A stretch of DNA of 64,000 nucleotides from Epiperipatus broadwayi (taxonomy: Eukaryota; Onychophora; Udeonychophora; Euonychophora; Peripatidae), in NCBI GenBank assembly GCA_028023455.1, contig JAQFVV010012418.1:8739244-8803243 (forward strand). The letters run 5' to 3'. Both the position numbers and the translations under genes were made by a program. Under the pieces are notes generated by a model. It did not search any database. It was not told the origin of the DNA and saw only the letters and a list, made by a program, of their open reading frames with translations. Shown piece after piece: positions 1 to 12,689 of the stretch (positions within the stretch are counted from its first letter, which is position 1; each line of letters begins with the position of its first letter).

Positions 1-3000
1 CCAGAACAATCCTATTCCAATTATAAGTAAATGCCTATTCTGAGTAGTTTTTTTTCTTCAATAATTTTTTCAATTCTAATGAAAATGTAATAGCAGGCTT
101 GTTATTGATAGATGTGGTTTTACTAGTTATTTTAATATTTTTGAGAGTAACAGTTTTGCATTACCATCCTCTATTTGCAGTCAGTTGTGTGTTCCAGATT
201 CTTGATTAAATTCTTTGTAAAGATTTCAGGCTCTTTAATACAATATAAAATCATCAACCAGAAACACTCTTACAATTCATATCATTTAGCGATAGACTCC
301 AGACTTTTTTGTTTTAACCAAAACATTGTTTCTTACTTTACTTGCAACTTTAGTTGTTCCAGGAGCGCAATTAACAATGGCATGAATCTGCTTCTCCGTC
401 TTTAAAATTTTTTGGTCAAAGATTCGTTCTGACATCTAATCTCTCTCTACTAAATCAATAATTTTCATTTAACAAAAGTACTTTATAATTTATTTTATTT
501 TTTAATCTCTCACTGTTCATTATTTTACTAAAGATATAATACAGAGTATATACAGTATAAAATGTTTTGGGAAAAAAAATTACAAGAAAAAATTTCTATA
601 AACATGCATTTTAGTACTGAATTGTATTTGCATCTCAAAGAAAACATGATTAAATAAATTCACATTTGAGAATGTGATATTTAGGAAGAAAAAATGAGTC
701 CCGTCATACTGAGATTCATAAAATTTAAGTTTATAAATTTCATTGTTTTTATTTGTTTGTTTACATTTTTTTTTTATTTTCTTTTTGTTTTTTAATATTG
801 TATATGTGAAGTTATTTAAATTGCTACTATATAGTTCATGGCTTCATTGTACTGAAAGTAAACAGCCTTTTGCATTGTTGCTTATTCAGATTATGCTTTT
901 TTCTCTATTTTCTATCCTTGAGTTTCACTCAATTATAAATATTCTTTGGGTTGTTTATTCTTTGTGGAGCTTGCATCACTTTAAAAAAATTATAGTTTTC
1001 TGGTCATTTTGTGCTAGAGACTGCCAGCTCTCAATCATCATTGAACTCTACATTGGGTGTCATTTAAATAATTAGAAGTACATTTAATGGAACCTATGTG
1101 AAGCTAAATATGAAACCTAAGTTTTTGAAATGCTGGAAGAAAGAATTGCTACCAGTATAATATTTAATTACTGTTTTCAGCAATTCTTGATACTTCCTAG
1201 AATGAGTTTAAACCTCAGTATTTATAAAAATATATTCTATCTTGGTTTTTTCTCATATACTGAGAGTCACTATATCCAATATATCCTCTTTCAGCACTAT
1301 AAAAATTAACTAGCAATAAAGGAAGGCTTCTTCTCATCCTTTTTTCATTTCATCTTCCAACCGTCACATAACATATTTATTTCCAGAATATGTTGAAGAT
1401 TATAATTTTTTCTGATTTATGTATTGAATGAAACACTAATTAAGAAAACCATTCAAGAAAACATTATTTAACAAAGATCATAATAAATGTATTTTTATGT
1501 AACACTATTATACAGTGTCACCATTGGTTGATGATACAAAATCTTCCACTTTAATTTAATAGAAGAAAGATATTAATGTTTCGTAGGAGTTACTTTTGCA
1601 TTATGATGTTCACAATAATATTATCCGGTCATAACAAGTTATTTTAAATGACTTTAATGTTTATTTAACACTCTAAATTATTTTTTCTGTAATTAATTGG
1701 TTTTCAGGTTTAAATATTAAGTCCATCAACTCTATCACTTATTCTGTTGTAAACTTTTATGTAACTCTGACAATATGTCAACACATTACATATATTATAA
1801 TTTAACTTATATATGTGTTTGTTCATGACTTTAAAGTGTTTTGGAAATGAAATTTTATCCCATATTTGGTAAAGTCTCATTATTAGCATAATTCCTTGAT
1901 CATAGCTTTAACCATTTTAGATCTCTATCTTAACAATATTGCCCATATTGCAAAGCACACTTTAAAGCTATCAAAGTGGAAATATCCTCTAGATAGAAAT
2001 AAACAATAAAATCACTAAGAAATATATATGCTCACATTATAATTCAACATTCATCAAATATAACCAAACATGTATAAGCAAAATTCTAAAATCCTTAAAC
2101 AAAAATATAAGCTGTGCAAATTGACAACTAAAAACATCTTTACAGGCACATATAGCAGAACTACGTTAATTGTTCGTAAAACCAAACAGAATAGATATGT
2201 AATAAACTTTTCTCTTAATTCACATGAATAAGTGACCAATAGTAAGTTATTCAGTAAAAGACAAATAATAGATGGTTACACTGTAATCAATATTATTTCC
2301 CAAGATAAACACATATACAATTATGCATTTAACTATTTAAATTCTTCTGCTAGTATTCAACATGATTAATCCACATTTTTTACAATATTAGCAATTAATT
2401 ATATATGTTCATTACTATAAAATAAATTCTCATATTCAGCATTTTCTATTTCTTTAATTTTATTTCATTTAAGTAGAATGGGGTCATAAATAATTTCAGA
2501 TATTTCTAATATACTTCATTTAACTCAGATCTTAATAAATTAAAATCTGCATACTAATATTAAATAAATTCTATTTAAACAATAAGAAATCTTTAATTTT
2601 AATTTTGAATACTAAACCGTTATCTTTTATTTCATTGTTTGTTATTTATCAAACTCTTTATCTTTCTTTAAAATAATTTGAAAATCATTTATACTATTTT
2701 TTTTCATTTGTAAGTAATACCATAATATATTTCTAAGTATGTTAACATGGGACCTGTAAATATTGGTCAAATTTAAATAACTGATTTATTTTTTTCTCAG
2801 TCATGATCATTTCATACTATTAATTACTTTTTAATCCCTCTTTCCCATCTTATTGTGTCTTCTTAAGGATTCTGAAGTGTATTTTAGATGATAATGAAAG
2901 AAAATATGACATAATAAAAAGATTATTGTGCCCAAATAATGAAATATAAAATTTAATAAAAAGGAAATTTTTTTCTGAAGTAAGAGTAAGATAAAATAAC

Positions 3001-3768
3001 ACATTTGTAACCTATTGTTAAGTCTTTTGATGATAAATTCCTTTTTCTTTTTTTAAAGTTTATACATGAAAATTTGGTTAAAATACATATATGTAAATAA
3101 CTTATATTTTGGATATGTGGATTTCCAGGTGATCTTCAAGTACTGTTTTAAATTGTCTTTGAATTCTGCAATAAGTAATATATTGTTGACAATTTATTTT
3201 TCTTGTGCAAGATACGATTTTCAATAAATGTTGCATTCTTGTAAATTTTTCTAAATTGGCTAATTCTTATAGTTTGAGAATGATGCACAATAGGCAAGCA
3301 TGGAAGATAATACTCAGTATACCACTTTGATTGAGTCAGACAATCTGATAAAGAGAGATTCTATGATGTGTTTTTTACTCACTCGTTGCATTTTTTACCA
3401 CTTAGCAAATATTTTAACTAACATTGAAATTTTGCTTATGCTTTACAGTTATTCTTTTTTCAAGCTATCTCTGTTGTAGAGAGAAGTCCAGAAGAAATAA
3501 AACAGATTACCTCCTAAGGCTAAAAGTATGATGAATTAATAATGCTAGTCATTTTTAGCCTTTATGTACCTTCATAATAATTATCTTTTTTTGTTTTTTT
3601 CATCTTATATGGAATTAATAAACAAGTCTGAATTATCTACCAGATTCATATAACAACTGATCTTAAATATAATTAACTAATTATATTGTTTTTCAAAAAC
3701 TTTTAATTACTCAATTAAATCTTTGATCTTGAATTTGACTAATTACATTATTTTTCTAAAATATTCTG
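1..3768. other. AT-rich gene-free stretch
   Basis: Long runs of A and T with stops in all frames. Apparent reading frames are T-rich and Phe/Leu/Ile-rich with no domain signal. The only stretch that reads like real coding sequence is the short minus-strand fragment at 286-435, listed separately. I see no repeat, RNA gene or promoter I can support here. Confidence 0.6.
286..435 (-). pseudogene. short coding-like fragment, unknown product
   Basis: On the minus strand an ATG at 433-435 opens 49 codons ending in TAA at 286-288. The peptide begins MSERIFDQKILKTEKQ and continues with a balanced, charged composition (Lys, Val, Asn, Thr, one NCAPGTT stretch). This is unlike the Phe/Ile/Leu-rich noise elsewhere. 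Beyond the stop, frames are broken. I do not recognise the family. It may be an exon end, a processed pseudogene scrap or part of a transposon. No good splice sites decide between these. Low confidence that it is functional. Confidence 0.25.
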
Positions 3769-4103
3769 CCCATCCTTCTTCTGTATATTTAAATGGCATA
3801 TTAATGTCCTATATGTGGGAGAATAGTGACCTAAAATCAACATGGGTATGACAATAATATTGGCATCAACAAGGGCTTTGAGCTTTCCATCATCTGATTT
3901 TCAATGATATGGATAGCTGAAAAGTTGGAGGATGGAGAAGATTGAAGCCTATCCATTAAAGTTTGAAGATTTGCTACCTCAATATAAACTGAGCACTGAT
4001 TATATATATATATGTATTGGAGATCATTTATCTTTTTCACATGTGATTGTATAAGATAGCTGTAATGAGCTTGAAAGTCTTGAGTTCAAATCCCTTCTAT
4101 TTA
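3769..4103 (+). repeat. SINE-like dispersed repeat (family S1), copy 1
   Basis: This stretch aligns with 56600-56880 and 56943-57335. Shared blocks include 'gcccatccttcttctgtat', 'aacatgggtatgacaata', 'gaagatttgctacctcaat', 'ataaactgagcactgatta' and 'gagcttgaaagtcttgagtt'. The 3' end carries a tRNA-like region with a B-box-like GAGTTCAAATCCC, suggesting a tRNA-derived SINE or a MITE that captured one. This copy lacks the internal block containing 'gatgagtgct' seen in the other two. Confidence 0.7.
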
Positions 4104-5939
4104 AATAGACAATTAAAACTCTGATTTTGAATCTTTGATAGTAAATCTTAATTAAATCTGTTTAACAAAAAAAAAACAGATTTAAATCACTATTAAATTT
4201 ATTTAAAACTATCTTTGTCATCAAAAAAAGCTATGCTATTGATCTCTCTCTAACTGTATACTATTCTCTCTCTCTCTGACTAATAGTATACTATTCTCTC
4301 TCTTTTGTCTCTGCACAATTTTGCCAATTGATGATTACTGTCAATGAAGTATCCATTTCAATATATATATATATGTTTTCAGCAATGAAGAAAAAAGTCT
4401 CATAGGAGGGAAGTTTATAAAATAAATTTTACAGCTATTGCATGCTAATCCTCTCAAGTTATTTTCAATATTTTGAAAAAGCAAAATATATACATCTATA
4501 TCATATAAACAAATAAAAAACACCGAATATCTTGAAATAAAATATATTTACCACTGATGAATTGAATATAGCTTATATTGTTAAAGAAAACTTGTCAAAA
4601 AACTTTTTTTCAACTAAGCATATTTGATTTCCCCACCCGATTATTGCTATCATCTATTAACTAAAATATGAATCAATGTGCACATAAAAATAAAAAAAAG
4701 TGAGCTAATATATTCCAAGAAATGAGACAGCAGTTTCAAAAGAAAATGGTGAAATGCTCATTAAAAAAAAAATATTTTCTTAGAAGTTATTTTTAAGCTT
4801 CTCTGTTTTTCATCATAGAATAAAATTAATATAATAATCAATAAAGTAAGTCATATATAGCATGACATTACTTTATAAATTAGTCTATAGCTGAAACGAA
4901 GTATTTATAGTTTATAATTTTGTCATATCATAAAAATTCAGTATACCTGTTATATATATTTTAAATTTTAGCTAACACAAAAATATTTATACATTGTACA
5001 ATATAAGTATAAAATTTGGAAAATTTTCAAATGTAAACAGAATGATAGTGAAAAGAAAATCATATTTGGGTTAATTGCTTATTCAGACATGTTAAGTGCC
5101 TACTGCTGAATAATGTATGCAAATGTAATTTAAAAGCAATGTCATTATACCAAAAACCTATTGGTGTTATATAAGGTGCCACAGTATTTTTTTTTATATA
5201 GTTTTTTTCTCTAATAACATTAACAATCTACTTATAGTTTTCAAGAATTAATTTTTAATCACTTATCATATGATTTCTGTAGAAAATAAAGGATTAATAT
5301 ATAACAGTTATATTAAATCAAAAATTTTAGCAATTATCTTTTAAATAGAAACTTTTTTTTTTTTAATCTTTATATTTTTTAATTTTCAAATTCACACAAA
5401 TTTTAAATTCATTTATTGTTATATAGATTTATTTAGATTTTTAAATGAGAATCAAAGGATGCAAAAGTATACCAAATGTAAATCTTATGACTTTTTTTAT
5501 TATTATTAAAATGAAGATTCTTTGTTGTATTGGGCTCTTCATTGTTAAATTGACATTAAATGTTTACAGTTAATTTAGATCCTGTTTACTGTGATTAATC
5601 ATTAATTTATAATATCTTTGTAAATCATAATATCAGTCTTATGAAAGTCCTTCAGTTTTTTCATATCTAAAAGTCATGAAATGGATCATGTATTTATTCT
5701 TATTACGTACCAGAAATAAAGTTCAAGATGTGATAACTTCCAGATGAACTGAAATGATTGAGCTTTCTATTCTAAAGATCTGGAGTTTGTCAGTTATCAT
5801 CTAATTTCCAGAAAAAGTGTTAAATTAATAGTTTATATAGGATAATAAAGCTACTAAGTGCAAGCAATATTATTTTGGTTCTAAAACTACTTATCTGAAT
5901 GAAGACTAAAAATAATCATGAATAAGAATCTATTGTATT
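4104..5939. other. AT-rich stretch, no gene seen
   Basis: Contains a short imperfect duplication around 4246-4305 (the block 'gtatactattctctctctc' occurs twice) and a hairpin at about 4158-4187 with arms AATCTGTTT/AAACAGATT around an A-run. Otherwise low-complexity A/T sequence with no supported gene or regulatory site. Confidence 0.55.
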
Positions 5940-6285
5940 TCAGAATCATGGTTTAGCATTACCAAATTCACTACTTTCTTTATTTTGCTGTAATATCTTA
6001 TATAAATTCAATACATCCACTCTACTTTGAACACTTTTTAGCAAAAAGTTTTTAATGTACATATATGCATGTGTTTTGACTGTCCTATAGTCTTCTTTAA
6101 AGATATTATATAATGAACAAAATAGAATACATAACTGTATAAATAATACCGTAAAAACAACATAAAATATAACAAAACATAATAAAACTGAAATAAGTAT
6201 AATCAAACCCAAATAAAATAATCCAGTTAATATGAAATAAAATATACAATATAAATATAAATTATACATGTGTATTCCTGACTAT
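5940..6285 (-). repeat. dispersed repeat family R1, distal part
   Basis: The reverse complement aligns closely to 20277-20640 on the + strand. Shared blocks include 'cagtcaggaatacacatg', 'tataatttatattgtatat', 'catatatgtacattaaaaa' and 'gctaaaaagtgttcaaagt'. A conserved stem-loop GACT-ATAGGAC-AGTC lies at 6078-6092 (minus strand). The 107-codon frame here is hydrophobic because the sequence is T-rich. Its counterpart at 20.3 kb shares the frame, but I cannot tell whether it ever encoded protein. Confidence 0.7.
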
Positions 6286-8167
6286 ATATATTGAAGCAGT
6301 CAGTCTTAGCTTAAGATTGTGCTTCATGGTTCCATCTACTAACCTGTATTCAAACCCAATATCCCAACCCGCTCCTTTAGTCGTATGTATATATTTTATG
6401 TATATATTTGGGATGCGTGCCTAAAATTTATAGTTTAACTTTCAATATTTATTATTATTAATTCTTTTTTATTAATTATTAGTTCTTTTTTATTAAAGTA
6501 CATAGGTGCGACTCAAATATATATATAGGAGCAAAATACTAACAAAAACATTGATTTTTTTTATATATTTTATTATACGTCATTTTAAAACTTTTTCTTT
6601 TTAAATTGTTTTTCCTATTAAAATGTATATTTTATAAAATCCAAGATGGAAGATGCAACTGTTAATTGTCCAAAAATAATTAAAGGGTTGGAAACACTAT
6701 TGTTTTAACCTGGGAAAGGTATTTTTAATTATAGTTTTTACTTAAAATAAAATGGGGATTAAGATTAAAGATTTTCTTTTGTTATAAACATATTTGTCAA
6801 ATCTATTTCTAATCTGGAAATAAATTTGAAATTATTTTTGGACATCTTACTGTTGCATCTTCAAAAACAATCGATAAAGAAAAAGTAAGAATTTTTAAGA
6901 TCAGAGATTAGATTTTAAGCTAAAACTAAGTAATTAAAAGCATTCCAGAAATACCTGAGCAGTGTATAAAATGACCGGATTTTAAATCACCATCAGCTAG
7001 CTACTACTGAGAGAAGTGTGTTGTCATCAATACTCCACGCAACTTTGAAATATAATATAATGATAGAGTAGACGCAATCGTCTTTCGGACCCTTTTGGGT
7101 CTTTTTCCCGCTAATGTACCATCTAACTGCTGCCCTGAAAGAAAGTAAAAGCCTAAAGAAGGAACTCTGGAGTGCTAAATAGAAGCTTGCTGTCACCAAG
7201 AAGAATTCATTCTTTATTCTCAATTTGCCATGCATAAGCCGTACTTTGAAAATAGACTGTTATTAAATTTGTGCAAGGTAACTCTTATGCTACTATTTGA
7301 AAATAAATCTAGCCTAACTAATCTCAAATCCTGCTATCAAGATTTCTCCTAACATATTGTTCAATTTTCTCTCTTTTTAATTAATATGTAAAACGTAATT
7401 TACTCTTAAATGATTTCTCTATATATAATTTTCTCTCATATGCTCTAACTTTTTTTAACTTTGCTGCGGTCATTTATTTATAGTTATTTATTACTTGATT
7501 TTATATGTATGCTTTTATTATTAATATGCCAATCTCAAGCAACCTGGTGAGCTTAATTTCTAAAAATCTTTTCTGTCTTTTTTTAAGTACCTTCATGAAT
7601 TAAGAATATTAACGTCCCCTTAAAATATAATGTATTACTAATTAATACGCTCGCCTGATTGTTTTATGAGTCAACATTTTATTTATGTTTTAGAATAAAA
7701 AAAAATTTATTTGTTTAACTCTGGATTCTCTACCCAGGGTGAATCCAGAACTTAGGCTAATTAAGGCTCTGAAACTTATTTATTTGACAAATGTTATTTA
7801 TTCAATTATGAAAGGGTAACTTATTATTGGTTTTCTCTGTAACTGCAATTTTACTTTATTATTCATAATCTTAAAATATCAAATACAGTACTTATATATT
7901 TATGTTATTATAAAATCAATGAAGGTGGGATTGAATTACTTTAAATAGCAGAAAAGGATGGGGTCCAAATCTTAATGTATATTTTACTATGTCAGTTATT
8001 AAATGAAATCTAAATCTCTATATATATTCTAATGGTATAGCATATTATTTATATAAATTATGGCATCCAAACAAGGGTCATTTGTTTTTAAAGCAGTAAG
8101 TCTTATTCAGTGTCATTAGTGACATTTACCCGTACTGCATTACTGATATTCGGCCTTATTTTTGTGA
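6286..8167. other. AT-rich stretch, no gene seen
   Basis: At 6295-6370 a tRNA-like segment ends in a weak B-box-like TATTCAAACCC, possibly a SINE scrap. Around 6985-7250 composition is more balanced and includes the hairpin GACCC-TTTT-GGGTC followed by T5 (7088-7106), probably by chance. The rest is A/T low-complexity sequence. Confidence 0.5.
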
Positions 8168-8480
8168 TTATATATATATGTGTGTGTGTGTGCTGCCAAT
8201 CTGGGGGTTACAACAAGTTCGAACCCATAGATTTACTTCTCAAGCCTTGTCCTGAGGATAGTTAACATACCCAGGACCACTTATTTCATATAAAAAGGCC
8301 TCTGGCGGTGATACCCGTAAGTTTGGCACACGCTATGCATATCCACTTTCTTCATATAAAAGGCCTGCACGTCGGTGACGTCCACAGCATGCCTTATCCA
8401 CTTTTCTCTAAGCACTGCCCAAGAAGGGGATCTTAGACTTCGTTCTCATCCAGAAGCATGACCGTTTCCTCTTATTTCTT
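8168..8480. repeat. microsatellite and GC-richer island with duplicated TATA-like unit
   Basis: A (TA)n(TG)n run at about 8168-8192 leads into about 290 bp of much higher GC than its surroundings. Within it are two imperfect direct repeats, 8277-8342 and 8343-8397. Each begins CCACTT and carries TTCATATAAAA(A)GGCCT followed by (G)CGGTGA or TCGGTGA. A third partial start is at 8398. TATAAAAGG matches a TATA box. No reading frame follows. It could be a promoter-bearing end of an unrecognised transposon or a SINE. Function is unproven. Confidence 0.5.
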
Positions 8481-9239
8481 CACCGATGTCAGCACTGCAA
8501 ACTTCTTTGTATTATTTTTTTTGCTTTATGATCCAGTTTTAATGCTCTAATATTAAAATTGTGCTCTGCTCATAATATATATAAATACCATCTACTTCTA
8601 GTTTTATTGATTAAATTTATTTCAGTCTTATACAATCCCACCATCGTAATTTAGTATTTCTGTATTTAAGAGGATCGGCCTTGGGAAAATAACGCGTTCT
8701 TCTTACTATTGTTAATTAAAAGAATGTTCAATAAATATTTTGTCCTATAACTAAATGTAATTTTCAAATGTGTTTTACTTATTTTCACGACCGTAATGAT
8801 GTGAAAATAGTTTATATTATATCTGTAATGAATCTCGGAACGCTCCCGAAATAATGTTAGTCATCATGTTTCAGAACCATAACACAAAGCGTTAATAGAA
8901 ATTTTATGTAAATTCTTTCTAATAATTGATTGGCATCTTAATATTCAACCCACCGAAGATGTGTGTTTATTTATAGTATATGTTATTTAATTAATAAAAG
9001 AGTTTATAAGAAATAATAGTGTGAATGACAATATATAATTGTCTATCGTTTGGTTGACCACTTGCTCATTCACGCACATACTAATGTATGCAGTTAATTT
9101 ATAAATGATTGTAAATAATTTGTCACTCTATTAAACTTTATATTTTTTATTGTTTAAACTTATTTCAGTAGTTCGAATTCCTTTTTCTTCACTCCCAAAA
9201 GTACAGCCATGTGTATATATATTTTAGTTAAGTCATAGT
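8481..9239. other. AT-rich stretch, no gene seen
   Basis: A/T-rich sequence without a coherent reading frame on either strand, repeat match to other parts of the window, or RNA gene that I can support. Confidence 0.5.
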
Positions 9240-9482
9240 TAATAGATGTCTCATTGTCTTCTCAGCTCTGGTAGTGGGCCGGATTTAAAATTAATTCTCA
9301 TGTGCAATTATTGTTAAGTTATCCATTAGGTGTTTGATCTGGGGTTTAGAGAGTGGGTTCGAATTCAGGCTAGTCCCTGACCTAAATCTCAGGCTTGACT
9401 GGGTTTGAAGTACATTTTGTGAGTTCCAGCTCATGTTAGATGGATAAACATGTTTTGACCGGTACAATATATTCATGAACAA
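9240..9482 (-). mobile_element. jockey-like LINE, 3' end fragment
   Basis: The minus-strand frame reads ILYRSK, then RFRSGTSLNSNP. It corresponds to ILYQSK...KFRRFKLNSNPTQ at the C-terminus of the larger jockey-like element at 15.4 kb. At base level 'gggttcgaattcag' and 'ttgaccggtacaatatat' match 'gggtttgaattcag' and 'ttcgactggtacaatatac' in that element. Only the last part of ORF2 and some 3' UTR remain, so this is a 5'-truncated, dead insertion. Confidence 0.65.
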
Positions 9483-9805
9483 CTATTAATTTTAATATAT
9501 TATTCATTTTTATTATTTTTAATAATCTCCTAATTACTTCTATTCCTTATAAATTTAAACTTTAGTTTTAATAGCTCTACCTTAATAAAATACTTAATTT
9601 TATTTTCATATAATTCTCAGTTCAATCTTAATTCATTTAGTAATGTTCTTTTTAATTTTTAAATCATATAATATCTTATTTTCTTATTCATTCTTTCATT
9701 ATTAATAATATTTTATATTTATCTTTTTTTTAATATGTAAAAACTATAAATATTGTAATCTTTCACTTCTACTTTAATTTTTTAAAAGTAAAAAAATGTT
9801 TTTTT
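9483..9805 (-). repeat. dispersed repeat family R1, proximal part
   Basis: The reverse complement aligns to 20000-20255 on the + strand. Shared blocks are 'actttaaaaaattaaag'-type sequence, 'agattacaatatttatag', 'gagaattatatgaaaataa' and 'tattaaaattaatagtt'. It carries about 45 bp ('atgaaagaatgaataag...') absent from the 20 kb copy, so the two are diverged. It lies directly beside the LINE fragment at 9240-9482. Confidence 0.65.
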
Positions 9806-10979
9806 TAATGTGATGCACTGTGGCTTCTCCTTTTTCGGAGTCATGAATCTCTCTGTCACTGCCCAGAGAAACCTGTTAGCCACTTTATCTTCCCTTTCCA
9901 TTCTCCACCCTGAGTTTTTCCCATATTCTTCTCTATCCTGCTCCATCCCATTTCCTCAACATAATCTTTGTCAACTCCATTACCTTTATATTTAAATCCT
10001 CCTTATGGTTTTCCCAAACCCAGCATAAAACCAATAATCCACTTTCTGTATAATCACTTTGTTTATATTTATTCTTTCACAACTTCATTATTTGTACTAA
10101 TACTGCTTGCAGGCATTTACATTCAATTAAGTGCCTTCCTTACACAACTTGCAGACTAAATCACCCACATTTTTCCATTTATGGGTATATTCCTTTGTTG
10201 CTAAAGATCCTGTTCAAGCCTTAAACAGTAAATTACTTCCCTTGCTATTATCATAAATTAGCTTGCACCCAATATTCTGTTTACTTCTATATATATTTAA
10301 ACTCTTTTTACTCTCCGTATTAGTTCATCATCTCTCCAACTCCCCCTTTTTTAATAATGCATCTTTTCTTCTATCTCATTCCTTGCCACTATAACACTCA
10401 ATAATTTTCCTAATACAATCATCCCGCCTTTTGTATAAGTATACTGACATAAATTCTTTATCCAAATCTACATATTGTACTACCTTTCTCACCCATCTTG
10501 TTGCCTGTCCTTTACTCGTATCCAATTTAATACTATTTTGGCTATTCTTTTATCCATAAATTGCAACCTATTGAACATTTTCAGTTTGCTTTTTGCACTT
10601 CATAAAAACTTGACTATCCCATTTCTACTTGAATTGTCTCCTTTGCCATCCACATATCTATATCTAATGCATGACTTCCTACTTCTCTGTACTTTTTTTA
10701 AGTAACCTAATACCCCTTTACTAACACATAATGCATCATTATCATGTTAACTCTGCTACTGCCACTCCCATACAATTCTAGCAACATCATATATGAAAAT
10801 TGCTAATTTCTTTATCAGTCCCTTTTCTTTGCTTCATATATGAATTTTTTCTCCTATTAAAAAATCTTATACCCTATCGCTCTCTATTACATATTATTTA
10901 AACTAACTATATCTATAATCACTACAATTCTTTATATATATTTTTTTAATACACTTTAACTTTTATCACTATTATATAA
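9806..10979. other. pyrimidine-rich stretch, unclassified
   Basis: The + strand is C/T-rich from about 9810 to 10720. The minus strand is correspondingly purine-rich and reads as Lys/Arg/Gly-rich fragments broken by stops. The composition differs from the flanks and it adjoins an R1 fragment, so it may be the body of a decayed element. No domain is recognisable. The rest to 10979 is A/T-rich. Confidence 0.35.
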
Positions 10980-11475
10980 CTCATAAATTTATTATACCAT
11001 TTTATATGTAAATATTATGCCAAGTTTTTTTTCTATTAATATGTAATATCTATAAATATATTCTTGTTTATACTCCTATTCAACCATTTTTTACAATCCC
11101 TAATTAATTTATAAAGAATTTTTTTTATATATTTTCCTCTATATATCTTTTTTAAGAACTATATTTATACCAATGTCATCGTAATCCCAGAATCCCTATT
11201 AAATTTTTGCTTTAGAAGCAATACTAATAAGAAAGATAAACCAAAATTTAATAGAGATTCTGGGATTAGGATGACATCGGTATAAATATAGTTTTTAAAA
11301 AAGATATATAGAGAAAAATATATGAAGAGCAAATTCTTTATAAATGAATTATGGGTTGTAAAAAATGGTTATATAGGAGTATAAACATGAATATATTTAT
11401 GGATATTACATATTAATGGAAAAAAAAACTTGGCATAATATTTATATATAAAACAGTATAATATAAATTTATAAG
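10980..11475. repeat. 495-bp foldback (long inverted repeat)
   Basis: The left arm 10980-11208 and right arm 11243-11475 are near-complementary over about 230 bp, separated by a 34-bp loop. Paired landmarks are CTCATAAATTTA / TAAATTTATAAGAG at the outer ends and 'taatcccagaatccctatt' / 'aatagagattctgggatta' near the loop. This is a foldback or MITE-like element, or a hairpin-derived small-RNA source. Its right end abuts the 3' end of the next LINE fragment within a few bases. Confidence 0.85.
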
Positions 11476-12685
11476 AGAATTCAATTCAATTTATTTACCG
11501 TATAAAACTACAGCATTAAGCCAATTACAGAATTGTACTATATCAACTATACAATAATATACGTAAATAATATACACATAAATGAGTAAAAATGATAAAA
11601 ATAATATAATTATATGCCATACTTTTTTATAAGATAAGTAACAAATTTTTTAAAGTCTAAAGAAAAAATATCTTCATTAGTAAAATCATGATTATAGGTA
11701 TTAGGCAAACGAAACAAAGGTGAAAATTTTAATATGTTAGAGTGACAAACTTTAATATAAAATAAAGTAAATGTACGTGTTTTATGTAAACAATTATTAA
11801 AAGTAATATTTGAAATTTTGTTAGTTAATATGATTTTTTGATTCACAAGGTTATATAAAATTTTAAGATCTCATTTTTCTTCTAATGGATAGGGATAGAT
11901 AATGGTCTTTTAACTTAATGTATTTAGAAAATTTGTCATAAACCAATTAAATTTTAATAATATCTCATTTGGAACTGGGATTCCAAACAACAGATCCATA
12001 TTCTAAAATAGGCAAAACCAAAGAGAGAAATAATTTATATTTTGTAAAACTACTAAATTGTCTACCATGCCTTAAAATTGCACCCATAATTTTAAAAGCC
12101 TTATTTACTACATTTTCAATATGATGATGAAATGATCCATTGCTTGCAAAAATAATTCCAAGGTCTTTCTGAATATCAAAAAATTTTATATTATGATCTT
12201 CAATATAATAAGGACAAATTATCATTTCAGATTTTTTGGAATAAGAAACTGTTGCACACTTATTCATATTAATATCCATTTTATTATCTCTACACCATTT
12301 CACAAAATTATTAATATCTTTTTGTAATAATATGCAATCATTAATTGAGTTTATATTCCTAAAAATTTTACAATCATCTGCATAATATAAAATATGTGAA
12401 AATTCTAAACTCTCCCAAATCATCAATATAAATGTTAAACAATAATGGTGCAAGGATACTGCCCTGAGGTACTCCTATATTACAATAATATGGATTAGAA
12501 GAATTATTCTTAAACTTTACATAAGCTGTTCTCTTCTTAATAAAAGATTCAAACTATGCAACCAAATTATATGAAAAACCTAGTTTATACATTTTGAAAA
12601 GCAACCTGGAATGATCCACTTTATCAAATGCCTTGGATAAATCAAAATAAACAACATCTAAATGACATTGATTCTCATCATCATC
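11476..12685 (-). mobile_element. jockey-like LINE fragment: RT and C-terminus
   Basis: A minus-strand, 5'-truncated non-LTR retrotransposon. From high to low coordinates it reads VVYFDLSKAFDKVDH (RT catalytic Asp), then GVPQGSILAPLLFNIYIDDL, then YYADDCKIF (catalytic YxDD). The thumb region follows (LVLPILEYGSVVWNP at about 11970-12000), then a C-terminal segment at 11610-11846 with HKTRTFTLFYIK and SPLFRLPNTYN, typical of jockey-like ORF2 ends. A frameshift lies near 12430 (between DLGEF and YYADD), a stop near 12555 and a further break between 11846 and 11965. The endonuclease is missing. It is related to but distinct from the element at 15.3-19.1 kb. Not functional. Confidence 0.85.
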
Positions 12686-12689
12686 ATAA

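Noticed and set aside
743-1075. 110-codon open frame
   Set aside because: Phe/Leu/Ile-rich product expected from T-rich sequence. No domain, splice site or homologous copy in the window.
7088-7106. Hairpin GACCC-TTTT-GGGTC plus T-run, like a bacterial intrinsic terminator
   Set aside because: No bacterial gene nearby and the rest of the window is clearly animal nuclear DNA. Probably chance.
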